NCBI GenBank assembly: GCA_965237445.1
Contig: OZ250142.1
Span: 124,001-188,000, forward strand
Direction: 5' to 3'
DNA: 64,000 nt
Source: G963668185 sp965237445
GTDB taxonomy: Bacteria > Chloroflexota > Dehalococcoidia > Lucifugimonadales > G963668185
In this document: positions 35,863 through 44,131 of the stretch, piece after piece
How positions within the stretch are numbered: position 1 is the first letter of the stretch
Layout of the letters: every line of letters begins with the position of its first letter
Made by a program: the position numbers and the translations under genes
The notes under the pieces: model-generated
Database searches by the model: none
What the model was told of the DNA's origin: nothing
What the model saw: only the letters and a program-made list of their open reading frames with translations

Positions 35863-36429
35863 ATGAACATCGCAATCCGGCAAGAGACGGCTAATGATTT
35901 CCAGGGCTACGACGAGGTACCTATGGTCCTTACGGTGCGCTCGCGTTACCGCATCGACCTAGTCGACAGAGGTCTGGGAGGCTGGACTCTGAGTGAGGAG
36001 CTTGTCCACCCGCCATACGCGAAAGATTACGGTGAGTTAGGGTTTCCAACGCGATGGCTCGAGCACAACATTTCAAACTGGGCGGTCTTTGCCGCGTATG
36101 ACGGAGAACACCGTGTCGGTGGCGCGTCTGTCGCTTCGAATAATCCGGAACTACAAATGCTGGAGGCGAGAACGGACCTCGCCGTGCTTTGGGATATCAG
36201 AGTTCGCCAGGAGTATCGCCGGTCGGGCATTGGATCTCAGTTATTCGACGTGTGTGTGGAGTGGGCAAAACGAAAGAGGTGCAGTCGACTCGAGATCGAA
36301 ACACAGGACATCAACGTGCCAGCCTGCCGCTTTTACGCGGCCAAGGGATGTGAGCTAAGGGGCATACACCACGGCATGTACTCTGAGTTACCCGATGAGG
36401 TCCAGCTCCTTTGGTACCTCAACTTGTGA
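35863..36429 (+). CDS. GNAT acetyltransferase, streptothricin-acetyltransferase-like
   Basis: A 188-residue acetyltransferase. LWDIRVRQEYRRSGIGSQLF provides the acetyl-CoA pyrophosphate loop (R-x-x-G-x-G-like), and IETQDINVPACRFYAAKGC followed by EVQLLWYLNL closely follows the Sat/nourseothricin acetyltransferase pattern. It would acetylate an amine, possibly an antibiotic, though many relatives have other substrates. ATG start at 35863. It sits beside mcrBC in an accessory-looking stretch. Confidence 0.72.
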   Translation: MNIAIRQETANDFQGYDEVPMVLTVRSRYRIDLVDRGLGGWTLSEELVHPPYAKDYGELGFPTRWLEHNISNWAVFAAYDGEHRVGGASVASNNPELQMLEARTDLAVLWDIRVRQEYRRSGIGSQLFDVCVEWAKRKRCSRLEIETQDINVPACRFYAAKGCELRGIHHGMYSELPDEVQLLWYLNL

Positions 36430-37137
36430 GCGTCCGAGGCCTCGCGACCAATAGTACGCCAGATTCCCACGAACCCCCAATCCGCACCACTTCAGCTTCC
36501 GGGACCGCAACTCATAAGTTGGGATTTGCGGGCAGTGTTTCGCAGTCACCTATCCTGCACCTCACGGGACTCGAAAGACACGCCGTCTTCTACCTGCGAA
36601 ACAAGACTGTCATCGACGGGAAAGAAGCCTCACTAGCTTCCACTACCGCCGCCTGACTCGCCATCTCCGCCCCTTCCCTTCTGCGAACGCGCGTGCTATT
36701 ATAGACGCATGAACTCTGAACAACACATCGACCGGGCCAATGAGAGCCTCCTCGCACGGCGCGGCTCCCTGCCCAAAAACCCCCTCGTAGCTACCGGGGA
36801 GACTGTCACATTTTTATTCAAATTGGCTCGATCTGTATTCAATCCGTATTCAATTCGTAATAATTTCGTAACTTTTCCCACACGCCCCCAGCTACGAAAA
36901 GTTACGAAATGTTACAGAATGTGACACTTTCCGAGCTTTATTGCCTTGGACGCTCCCCACCAAATGGCGCACTGGACAGCTCTCAGTAATAGTCAGGTTG
37001 GCGATGCCATCCTCGCGCCTTGTCAGCATGAGTACGGCGCGGCTACAATCTCGAACGGTTGAGGCCTCCGAATTTTCGCCAGGCGAAGGCTCCCTCGACC
37101 CCTGCATCACCCTGACCTGTGAGGAGAACGCAAAGGT
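36430..37137. other. Repeat-bearing gap upstream of the CoxL-like gene
   Basis: About 700 bases with no supported gene. A 71-codon ORF at 36709-36924 runs through the repeat and is not convincing. The right half carries an AT-rich repeat element (36805-36928) whose inverted partner lies at 51357-51470. The left half shows nothing I can name. Confidence 0.5.
36805..36928 (-). repeat. Dispersed AT-rich repeat, copy A (inverted relative to copy B)
   Basis: Read on the minus strand from 36928, the first 43 bases match 41 of 43 bases of copy B at 51357-51399 (counted by eye). Similarity resumes at GATCGAGCC (in 36818-36834). The core carries repeated GTTAC/GTGAC words. It contains a perfect 15-base inverted repeat, arms 36863-36877 and 36896-36910, loop 18 bases. 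Confidence 0.75.
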
Positions 37138-39423
37138 ATGACCACCACATACGAACCAAACATAGTTCTGGAGACCGGAAAGTACAACGTGGTGGGCACC
37201 CGGCCCATCCGGCACGACGGCGCTGACAAGGTAACGGGCCGCGCGCTGTACGGAGGCGACTTCAATGCAGCCGGCCTTCTCCACGGCGCGGTTCTCAGGA
37301 GCCCGTACGCTCACGCCCGCATCAGGTCCATCGACACCTCGAAGGCGAGCGCTCTTCCCGGCGTGTACGCCGTCGCTACCGGCAGCGACCTGCCGAATGC
37401 CTCGTACGGCCAGATGGTCGACACTGGCGAGGGAGCTGTTGACCTCTACTACATGCAGAGCAACGCCATGGCCGTCGACAAGGTCCTGTACAAGGGCCAT
37501 GCGGTCGCCGGTGTCGCGGCGGCGAGCCCGCACGTGGCCCAGGAGGCCCTCGAACTGATCGAGGTCGAGTACGAGCCTCTTCAGGCCGTCCTGACTGCCC
37601 CGGAAGCCATGAAGGAAGGCGCTCCCATCCTGATCGACGAGCTCAGGACACAGGAGATGGGTGAGACGGGCAGCGAGCACACGAACGTCGCCGAGCATTT
37701 CCAGCACAGGCTGGGAGACGTGGACGAGGGTTTCGCAAAGGCGGACATCGTCATCGAGAGGGAGTTCAACACCGAGACCGTCCACCAGGGATACATCGAG
37801 CCCCAGAACGTGACCGCGCTCTGGAATGAGGACGGCCGTCTCCATATCTGGACCAGCTCCCAGGGCCCGTTCGAGGTCCGGGCAGCCGTGGCCCAGTCGC
37901 TCGATATCCCCGTCTCGCAGGTGAAGGTCACGCCAATGGAGATCGGTGGCGGCTTCGGCGGCAAGTTCCCGCTGCACCAGGAGTCGATCACCGCGCTCCT
38001 GTCCAAGCAGACCGGTAGGCCCGTGAAGACGATCATGAGCCGTAAGGAGGTCTTCGAAGGCACCGGGCCCACTTCCGGCTCATACATCAAAGTAAAGATC
38101 GGCGCTACCAACGAAGGTAGGATCACGGCGGCGCAGGCGTACATGGCGTACGAGGCTGGCGCGTATCCGGGCTCGCCGGTGGGCGCCGGCTCCATGACGA
38201 TCTACGCACCGTACGATGTTGAGAACGTTCTCATAGACGGGTACGACGTTGTCGTGAACAAGCCGAAGTCGGGCGCATACCGTGCCCCGGGCGCAACGAA
38301 CGCGGCATTCGCCGGGGAGACCGTTCTGGACGAGCTCGCCGAGAAGCTCGGCTTGGACCCGATCGACTTCCGGCTGAAGAATGCGGCTAAGGAAGGCAGC
38401 AGGCGCGCGGACGGCCCCGTGAACCCGCGCATCGGCTGCGTCGAGACCCTGGAGGCGCTGAAGAACCACCCCCACTACAACGCGCCGCTCGAGGGCGAAA
38501 ACACGGGCCGAGGCGTCTCAATCGGCTACTGGATGAACGGAGGCGGCCAGTCAAGCTGCACGATCAGCGTCAACGGTGACGGCACAATCAACCTGGTCGA
38601 GGGGTCCACCGACATTGGCGGCACAAGGGCGTCGATCGCCATGCAGGCAGCCGAGGTGTTGGGCATATCCGCGGAGAGCGTAAATCCAAAGGTCGCCGAC
38701 ACAGACTCCATCGGCTACACGGCCGGCACCGGCGGCAGCCGTGTCACATTTTCGACCGGGCTTGCGGCGCATAACGCAGCACAACACATCAAACAGCAGA
38801 TGCTCGAACGCGCTTCCAGCATCTGGGACGTTGAGGCGGACTCGCTCGAGCATGCGGACGGCGTCTTCAGGTCGAAGGCCGACCCGGAGCTCAACATGAC
38901 ATTCAAAGAGCTGGCGGGCCAGCTCAACGACACTGGCGGGCCAATCGTTGGTCGTGCTGCCGTCGACGCAGCAGGCCCCGGAGGTGCGTACTCCGCCGTG
39001 ATTGCCGACGTCAGGGTGGACCCTGACACGGGGAAAGTGGACATCCTCCGCTTTACGATGGCGCAGGACGCCGGCAAGGCGATTCATCCCAGCTATGTGG
39101 AAGGCCAGATGCAGGGCGGCGCCGTGCAGGGCATTGGCTGGGCCCTGAACGAGGAGTACTACTACACCGAAGACGGCGACATGACTAACAGCACTTTCCT
39201 GGACTATCGAATGCCCACGTCGCTCGATCTTCCGATGATCGACACGGTTATCGTGGAGGTGCCTAACCCTACTCACCCATTTGGCGTGCGTGGAGTGGGC
39301 GAGGTGTCGATCGTTCCCCCGCCCGCGGCAATTGCCAACGCGATCTACCGCGCGATCGGCGTGAGAATCGATCGACTGCCCATGAACCCCGTCACCGTCA
39401 CGGAGGCCATCAACGGGGGCTAG
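37138..39423 (+). CDS. Xanthine-dehydrogenase-family molybdopterin-binding subunit (CoxL-like)
   Basis: A 761-residue large subunit of the molybdenum hydroxylase family. Mo-cofactor motifs include GGGFGGKFPLHQE (about 270), GAYRAPGATNAAFAGE (about 380) and the catalytic Glu in GVGEVSIVPPPAAIANAI near the C-terminus. The loop reads AYRAPG rather than the AYxCSFR of true CO dehydrogenase, so CO oxidation is unlikely. An aldehyde, purine or N-heterocycle substrate fits better. The FAD (CoxM) and 2Fe-2S (CoxS) subunits are not adjacent. GTGAGGAGA lies upstream of the ATG. Confidence 0.9.
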   Translation: MTTTYEPNIVLETGKYNVVGTRPIRHDGADKVTGRALYGGDFNAAGLLHGAVLRSPYAHARIRSIDTSKASALPGVYAVATGSDLPNASYGQMVDTGEGAVDLYYMQSNAMAVDKVLYKGHAVAGVAAASPHVAQEALELIEVEYEPLQAVLTAPEAMKEGAPILIDELRTQEMGETGSEHTNVAEHFQHRLGDVDEGFAKADIVIEREFNTETVHQGYIEPQNVTALWNEDGRLHIWTSSQGPFEVRAAVAQSLDIPVSQVKVTPMEIGGGFGGKFPLHQESITALLSKQTGRPVKTIMSRKEVFEGTGPTSGSYIKVKIGATNEGRITAAQAYMAYEAGAYPGSPVGAGSMTIYAPYDVENVLIDGYDVVVNKPKSGAYRAPGATNAAFAGETVLDELAEKLGLDPIDFRLKNAAKEGSRRADGPVNPRIGCVETLEALKNHPHYNAPLEGENTGRGVSIGYWMNGGGQSSCTISVNGDGTINLVEGSTDIGGTRASIAMQAAEVLGISAESVNPKVADTDSIGYTAGTGGSRVTFSTGLAAHNAAQHIKQQMLERASSIWDVEADSLEHADGVFRSKADPELNMTFKELAGQLNDTGGPIVGRAAVDAAGPGGAYSAVIADVRVDPDTGKVDILRFTMAQDAGKAIHPSYVEGQMQGGAVQGIGWALNEEYYYTEDGDMTNSTFLDYRMPTSLDLPMIDTVIVEVPNPTHPFGVRGVGEVSIVPPPAAIANAIYRAIGVRIDRLPMNPVTVTEAINGG

Positions 39424-39495
39424 CCGGCCCTCCGGGTAGTCCGGCAGGCTCGGCGCTCGCCCGAACTGCGCCTCGTCACGTCCAAAGGAGCACAC

Positions 39496-42000
39496 ATGGC
39501 GCAGGACGCCCCGGCTAGGGTTTTGCCCAATTCGGCGCACGTAGTCATCATTGGCGCGGGCATCGTGGGCTGCAGCGTCGCGTATCACCTTGCCAAACGC
39601 GGCGTCAAAGACATCCTTGTCCTGGAGCAGGACAAGTGGCCGGAGCCGGGCGGCTCCACGCAGCACGCCTCCAACTTCTCCTTCCCGGTTGACCACTCGG
39701 AGGTCACCGCGAACTTCTCAAAATACGGACTGGACTTCTTCTCCTCGCTCCAGCACAACGGCAAGCCCTGCTTCGCCACCGTGGGCGGGATCGAAATCGC
39801 ACGCACAGCCGAACGGATGCGGGAGCTACATCGCAAGGTGGCGTCGGGCAAAACGTGGGGCATCCACGCCGAGATGATCGCCCCCAGCGAGGCAAAGGAA
39901 CTGTTCCCTTTCCTCGACATAAGTCCGATCAGGGGAGCAATGTGGACGCCCAGCGCGGGCCTGGTGACTCGCGCCGTTGACGCCGCCGCTGAAATGGTGG
40001 CCCAGGCCGAAGCAATGGGCGCGCTGCAGGTCTTGTCGAACACTGAGGTGACCGGGTTCGACGTAGTTCGTGGCCGCGTGACCGGGGTCAAGACGACGCG
40101 GGGAGATGTCGCGACCGACACGGTTGTCTGCTGCGCTGGCATCTGGGGTCCGGTAATCGGTGACATGATCGGCTCGCCGATTCCTCTCGCGCCTATGCAC
40201 CATCAGTTGGTCTACACAAGCCCAACCGGGGAGTTGGCGGGCGCGAAGGGACACATCGAGTGGCCGCTCCTGCGGGACCAGGATCGCTCGATGTACGTGC
40301 GCCAGGAGCACGACACCTGGGAAGTGGGCTCCTACATGCACCCGTCGATGATCACCGCCGCCGCCGACATCCCCTCGCCGGACGATGCGATTTACTCGCC
40401 CGCGATGATGCCTTTCACGGAAGAACACTTCATGCCCGCGATGGAGTCGATCATCGAAGTGATGCCGGTGCTGGCAAACGCGGGACTGCAGTTCGGATTC
40501 AACGGCCTCCTCTCGGTAACCCCTGACTCCGCATCGATAGTCGGCGAGTCCCGACACGTTCGCGGGTTCTGGGCTGCTGAGGCGATCTGGGTAAAGGACG
40601 CACCAGGCGCAGCCAAGATGCTGACCGAGTTGATGCTGGACGGCGCGTCTGAGGTCGATTCACACTCCGTGGACTACAGCAGGTTCCACGACCACCAGCT
40701 CAACAGGCGCCATGTGAACGCGAGGACGTCGGAGAACTTCCAGAAGATCTACGGCATCGTTCACCCACAGGAGCAGTGGACACAGGGCAGGAACAACCGT
40801 CGCAGCCCGTTCTATCCGAGGCAGGAACAGCTGGGAGCCGTGTTCTACGAGTCGGCAGGTTGGGAGCGGCCCCAGTGGTACGAGTCCAACGCGCCGCTTC
40901 TTGACGAGTTCGACGTACCGGGCCGTTTCGGCTGGGAGGAGATGTGGTGGTCCCGCATCATCGGTGCAGAGCACCAGGCGGTTCGCGCACGTGCAGGCAT
41001 GTTCGACCTGACCTCCTTCCAAAAACTCGATGTCTCAGGTCCCGGCGCACTGAGCTTCCTCGAGCGAGTGGCCGTCTACAGGATGGACCAGCCCGTCGGA
41101 CGAGCGGTGTACACACCCCTGGTCAACCAGCATGGCGGCATCGTTGCCGACCTGACAATCCTTCGTCTGGGAGAGGACCATTTCCGGGTAGTCACGGGCG
41201 GCGGAGTGGGCATGCACGATCTCGCCTGGTTCCGGCTACACATGCCGGACGACGGGAGTGTGCACATCCAGGACGTAACGTCTGGTCTCGCGGTGATCGG
41301 CGTCTGGGGACCCCGGAGCCGGGAGATGTTGCAGGCCGTCTGCGACGACAACCTGTCCAACGAAGCCTTCCCGTTCGCCACCGTCCGCGAGGTCACCTTT
41401 GGCGACGTGCCCGCCACCATGCTCCGCATCTCGTACGTCGGTGAGTTGGGCTGGGAAGTCTACACACCGACCGAGTTCGGCCTGAAGCTTTGGGACACAC
41501 TATGGGAAGCCGGACAACCGCACGGAGCGATCGCGGCCGGAGGAAGCGCCTACGGGGCCTCGATGCGTCTGGAGAAGGGCTACCGCTTCTGGGGCCCCGA
41601 CATGAACACCTCGTTCAATCCGTTCGAGGCCGGGCTGATGCGCGACAGTACGCACCCCAACCCCTCTCGCATCAAGAGAGCGGACTTCATCGGCAAAGAG
41701 GCGCTGCTCAGAATCCGGGAACAGGGCGTCAATCGCAGGATGTGCTGCATCACATTCGACGATCCCGACGGCGTGGCCATGGGCAACGAGCCAATAATCG
41801 CCGGCAGTGATGTCGTTGGGTACGTTACCAGTTCAGATTATGGCTACTCGATCGGCAAAGGATTCGCCTATGGCTACCTTCCCATCGAGCACTCGGAGGT
41901 AGGTACGGCGGTTGAGATCGAGTACCTTGGCCGCCGCCACACTGCCACCGTCGCTGCCGAGCCCCTCTGGGACCCCGAAGGCTCAAGGCTTCGCAGCTAG
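39496..42000 (+). CDS. Sarcosine/dimethylglycine-dehydrogenase-like protein (DAO plus GcvT)
   Basis: An 834-residue fusion. The DAO domain (about 12-400) starts HVVIIGAGIVGCSVAYHLAK; GSTQHASN carries His57, the residue that holds FAD covalently in dimethylglycine dehydrogenase. A GcvT aminomethyl-folate domain occupies about 440-834, with GMFDLTSFQKLDVSGPGA, MLRISYVGELGWEVY and LEKGYRFWGPDMN. Such enzymes oxidise N-methyl amines and hand the one-carbon unit to tetrahydrofolate. CAAAGGAG lies before the ATG. It follows the CoxL-like gene by 72 bases, so co-transcription is possible. Confidence 0.9.
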   Translation: MAQDAPARVLPNSAHVVIIGAGIVGCSVAYHLAKRGVKDILVLEQDKWPEPGGSTQHASNFSFPVDHSEVTANFSKYGLDFFSSLQHNGKPCFATVGGIEIARTAERMRELHRKVASGKTWGIHAEMIAPSEAKELFPFLDISPIRGAMWTPSAGLVTRAVDAAAEMVAQAEAMGALQVLSNTEVTGFDVVRGRVTGVKTTRGDVATDTVVCCAGIWGPVIGDMIGSPIPLAPMHHQLVYTSPTGELAGAKGHIEWPLLRDQDRSMYVRQEHDTWEVGSYMHPSMITAAADIPSPDDAIYSPAMMPFTEEHFMPAMESIIEVMPVLANAGLQFGFNGLLSVTPDSASIVGESRHVRGFWAAEAIWVKDAPGAAKMLTELMLDGASEVDSHSVDYSRFHDHQLNRRHVNARTSENFQKIYGIVHPQEQWTQGRNNRRSPFYPRQEQLGAVFYESAGWERPQWYESNAPLLDEFDVPGRFGWEEMWWSRIIGAEHQAVRARAGMFDLTSFQKLDVSGPGALSFLERVAVYRMDQPVGRAVYTPLVNQHGGIVADLTILRLGEDHFRVVTGGGVGMHDLAWFRLHMPDDGSVHIQDVTSGLAVIGVWGPRSREMLQAVCDDNLSNEAFPFATVREVTFGDVPATMLRISYVGELGWEVYTPTEFGLKLWDTLWEAGQPHGAIAAGGSAYGASMRLEKGYRFWGPDMNTSFNPFEAGLMRDSTHPNPSRIKRADFIGKEALLRIREQGVNRRMCCITFDDPDGVAMGNEPIIAGSDVVGYVTSSDYGYSIGKGFAYGYLPIEHSEVGTAVEIEYLGRRHTATVAAEPLWDPEGSRLRS

Positions 42001-42010
42001 CAGACGAGGG

Positions 42011-43162
42011 TCACTCCTCCAACAGGCGGCGCGCGATCACGAGCTTCTGGATCTCGTTCGTGCCTTCTCCGATGATCATGAGCGGGGCATCGCGATAGTA
42101 CCGCTCGACAGGATAGTCCTTCACGTAGCCGTACCCGCCGTGGATGCGCATGGCCTCCATCGCCACTTCGCCGCACATTTCGCTGGCGAACAGCTTCGCC
42201 ATTCCGGCCTCGAGGTCAACCCTCTCGCCTCTGTCTTTGCGCATGGCAGCGTCGTGGGTCAGGAGCCGTGCAGCCTTGATCTTGGTGGCCATGTCCGCAA
42301 TCTTCAACTGAATGGCCTGGTGCTTGGCGATTGGCGAACCGAACGCGCGCCGGCGCTTGGCGTACTCTACAGAGGCATCGAACGCAGCCGCGGCCACCCC
42401 CACGGCACGCGCGGCAACGTTGATGCGTCCAGTCTCCAGCCCGCCCATCAACTGGCGGAACCCCCTGCCCTCTTCTCCTCCCACGAGATTGGTCACCGGC
42501 ACCCTGCAGTCCTGGAAGGCGAGCTCAGCGGTGTCAATGCCTCTGTAACCTAGCTTGTCCAGCTTCCGTCCCACAGAGAGCCCTGGATTCGGCTTCTCCA
42601 ACAGAAGGCAGGATATGCCCCGATATGGAGGATCAACGTCTGGGTCCGTCTTGACTGCGACAGCGTAGGCGTTGCCGTTCGCGGCGTTGGTGATGAACAT
42701 CTTCGATCCGTTGATTACGTAGTCATCCCCGTCCCGTACGGCTGAAGTGCGGATCGCCTGGACATCGCTGCCCGCCTCAGGCTCGGTTAACGCAAGCCCG
42801 CCGCGGAGCTCTCCGCTGGCAAGCCGGGGAAGAAAGCGGATCTTCTGGTCCTCCGTACCGAACTCGCTCACGATGTAGGCCATTATGTGGTGAGTGCCGA
42901 TGATCCCGCTGACGCTCATCCACCCACGGCACAACTCTTCAAAGATCGTCGCGAAGGTTACGTAGTCCAACCCTAATCCACCGTACTCAACGGGAATGGT
43001 TATGCCGAACAGGCCAAGCTCGCGCATCTGGGCAACGAGAGCTTCGGGGTATCGGTCTTCCGCTTCGTACTCGGCTGCGATCGGCTCGACTTCGTTTCGA
43101 ACGAAGTCACGGACAAGCCTGACGATTTGGGATCGAGACTCTTCGTCGATCCTGCCGGTCAT
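42011..43162 (-). CDS. Acyl-CoA dehydrogenase
   Basis: About 383 residues, normal for the family. It has GITIPVEYGGLGLDY, LTEPEAGSD (FAD/substrate loop), YVINGSKMFITNA, AFQDCRVP and the C-terminal QIHGGYGY-like RIHGGYGYVKDYPVER, with the catalytic-region Glu in GEGTNEIQ. It oxidises an acyl-CoA and passes electrons to ETF; a fused ETF is encoded at 14887. The ATG at 43162 fits the family N-terminus; a GTG at 43216 would add 18 residues. Neither has a strong ribosome site. Confidence 0.9.
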   Translation of the reverse strand: MTGRIDEESRSQIVRLVRDFVRNEVEPIAAEYEAEDRYPEALVAQMRELGLFGITIPVEYGGLGLDYVTFATIFEELCRGWMSVSGIIGTHHIMAYIVSEFGTEDQKIRFLPRLASGELRGGLALTEPEAGSDVQAIRTSAVRDGDDYVINGSKMFITNAANGNAYAVAVKTDPDVDPPYRGISCLLLEKPNPGLSVGRKLDKLGYRGIDTAELAFQDCRVPVTNLVGGEEGRGFRQLMGGLETGRINVAARAVGVAAAAFDASVEYAKRRRAFGSPIAKHQAIQLKIADMATKIKAARLLTHDAAMRKDRGERVDLEAGMAKLFASEMCGEVAMEAMRIHGGYGYVKDYPVERYYRDAPLMIIGEGTNEIQKLVIARRLLEE

Positions 43163-43261
43163 TGAAGTTTTACCGTCGACAGCGGACTGTGCCCCACCTG
43201 GTGAAGGGTGATCCACAGATGCGCTGTGGAAGCGAGCCTCATACGCTTCTTCGACCTACAG

Positions 43262-44131
43262 CTAGATCGTGACGGCGTCTACGAGGCCCTGAATAGTCGT
43301 ACGCTTGGCCTTCGCCGCGACATCCTCTGCCCGCTGCTCGAAGGGGGTACGGTCTTCGTCAACATACAGGAGCCCGAGTGGAACGCCGCCGGAGTTTGCA
43401 ACCTTGTATGCCTGGCCCATGTCAGTAGGATCGTGATCGTCGGGAATTTCCCAGGCCAGCCCTGGTATGCCCTTTCGAGGATTGCCCTTCAGTGCCTCGT
43501 AGTTGTTGTTGTAGGTCGTGCAGGGCGACTGAACATGCACGATGGCAAACCCGGGGTGGTACAGGGCATCACTGATGATTGCCGACAGGTCCTTCACCTT
43601 GCTGGACAGACCGGAGGCCACGAACGAGACCCCAAGCGTAAGGTACAGGTTGAGGGGATTCAGTGCGTCCTCCGGCTTGCCGTACGGAGTTGAACTGGTG
43701 ATATCGCCGAATCCAGTGGTTGGCGAACTCTGACCTTTCGTCAGCCCGTAGACGGCGTTATCCATAATCACCACTGCGATGTTCAGATTGCGGGCAGCCT
43801 GCGGTCCGATGTGCTCCATCCCGATGGACAGGAAATCGCCGTCACCCGCAACGACTATCACATCTAACTCTGGGCGGGCCATCTTTATCCCAAAGGCCGC
43901 TGGCAAGGTCCTGCCATGAATCCCGTGAAAGCCGAATGGCTGGCGGTCCTCTTCGAGAAGGTGGACCATGTTGCCTGAACAGCCAATTCCTGCCACTACC
44001 ACGGTCTGTTCTATGGGCTTCTCGTGCTCGATTACGCGCTTGTCGACTGCAGCCTGGAGGGCCCTGCGTACGCCAAAGTCGCCGCAGCCTGGGCACCACT
44101 TGAAGTCGTATTCAGGGTTCTTGGTGCTCAT
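43262..44131 (-). CDS. korB: 2-oxoacid:ferredoxin oxidoreductase, beta subunit
   Basis: A 289-residue TPP-binding subunit. KWCPGCGDFGVRRAL and GIGCSGNM hold cluster-associated Cys; the TPP motif is GDGDFLSIGMEH...NIAVVIMDNAVYGLTKGQ. With the alpha-gamma subunit it oxidatively decarboxylates a 2-oxoacid (2-oxoglutarate or pyruvate type) to an acyl-CoA, reducing ferredoxin. It overlaps the upstream korA stop by four bases (coupled). Which 2-oxoacid is used cannot be told. Confidence 0.92.
   Translation of the reverse strand: MSTKNPEYDFKWCPGCGDFGVRRALQAAVDKRVIEHEKPIEQTVVVAGIGCSGNMVHLLEEDRQPFGFHGIHGRTLPAAFGIKMARPELDVIVVAGDGDFLSIGMEHIGPQAARNLNIAVVIMDNAVYGLTKGQSSPTTGFGDITSSTPYGKPEDALNPLNLYLTLGVSFVASGLSSKVKDLSAIISDALYHPGFAIVHVQSPCTTYNNNYEALKGNPRKGIPGLAWEIPDDHDPTDMGQAYKVANSGGVPLGLLYVDEDRTPFEQRAEDVAAKAKRTTIQGLVDAVTI

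Noticed and set aside
37138..39423. Carbon monoxide dehydrogenase large subunit
   Set aside because: The AYxCSFR loop of CODH is replaced by AYRAPG and coxM/coxS are absent.
38551..39696. Minus-strand ORF of 381 codons
   Set aside because: Antisense to the CoxL-like gene, with no recognisable domain.
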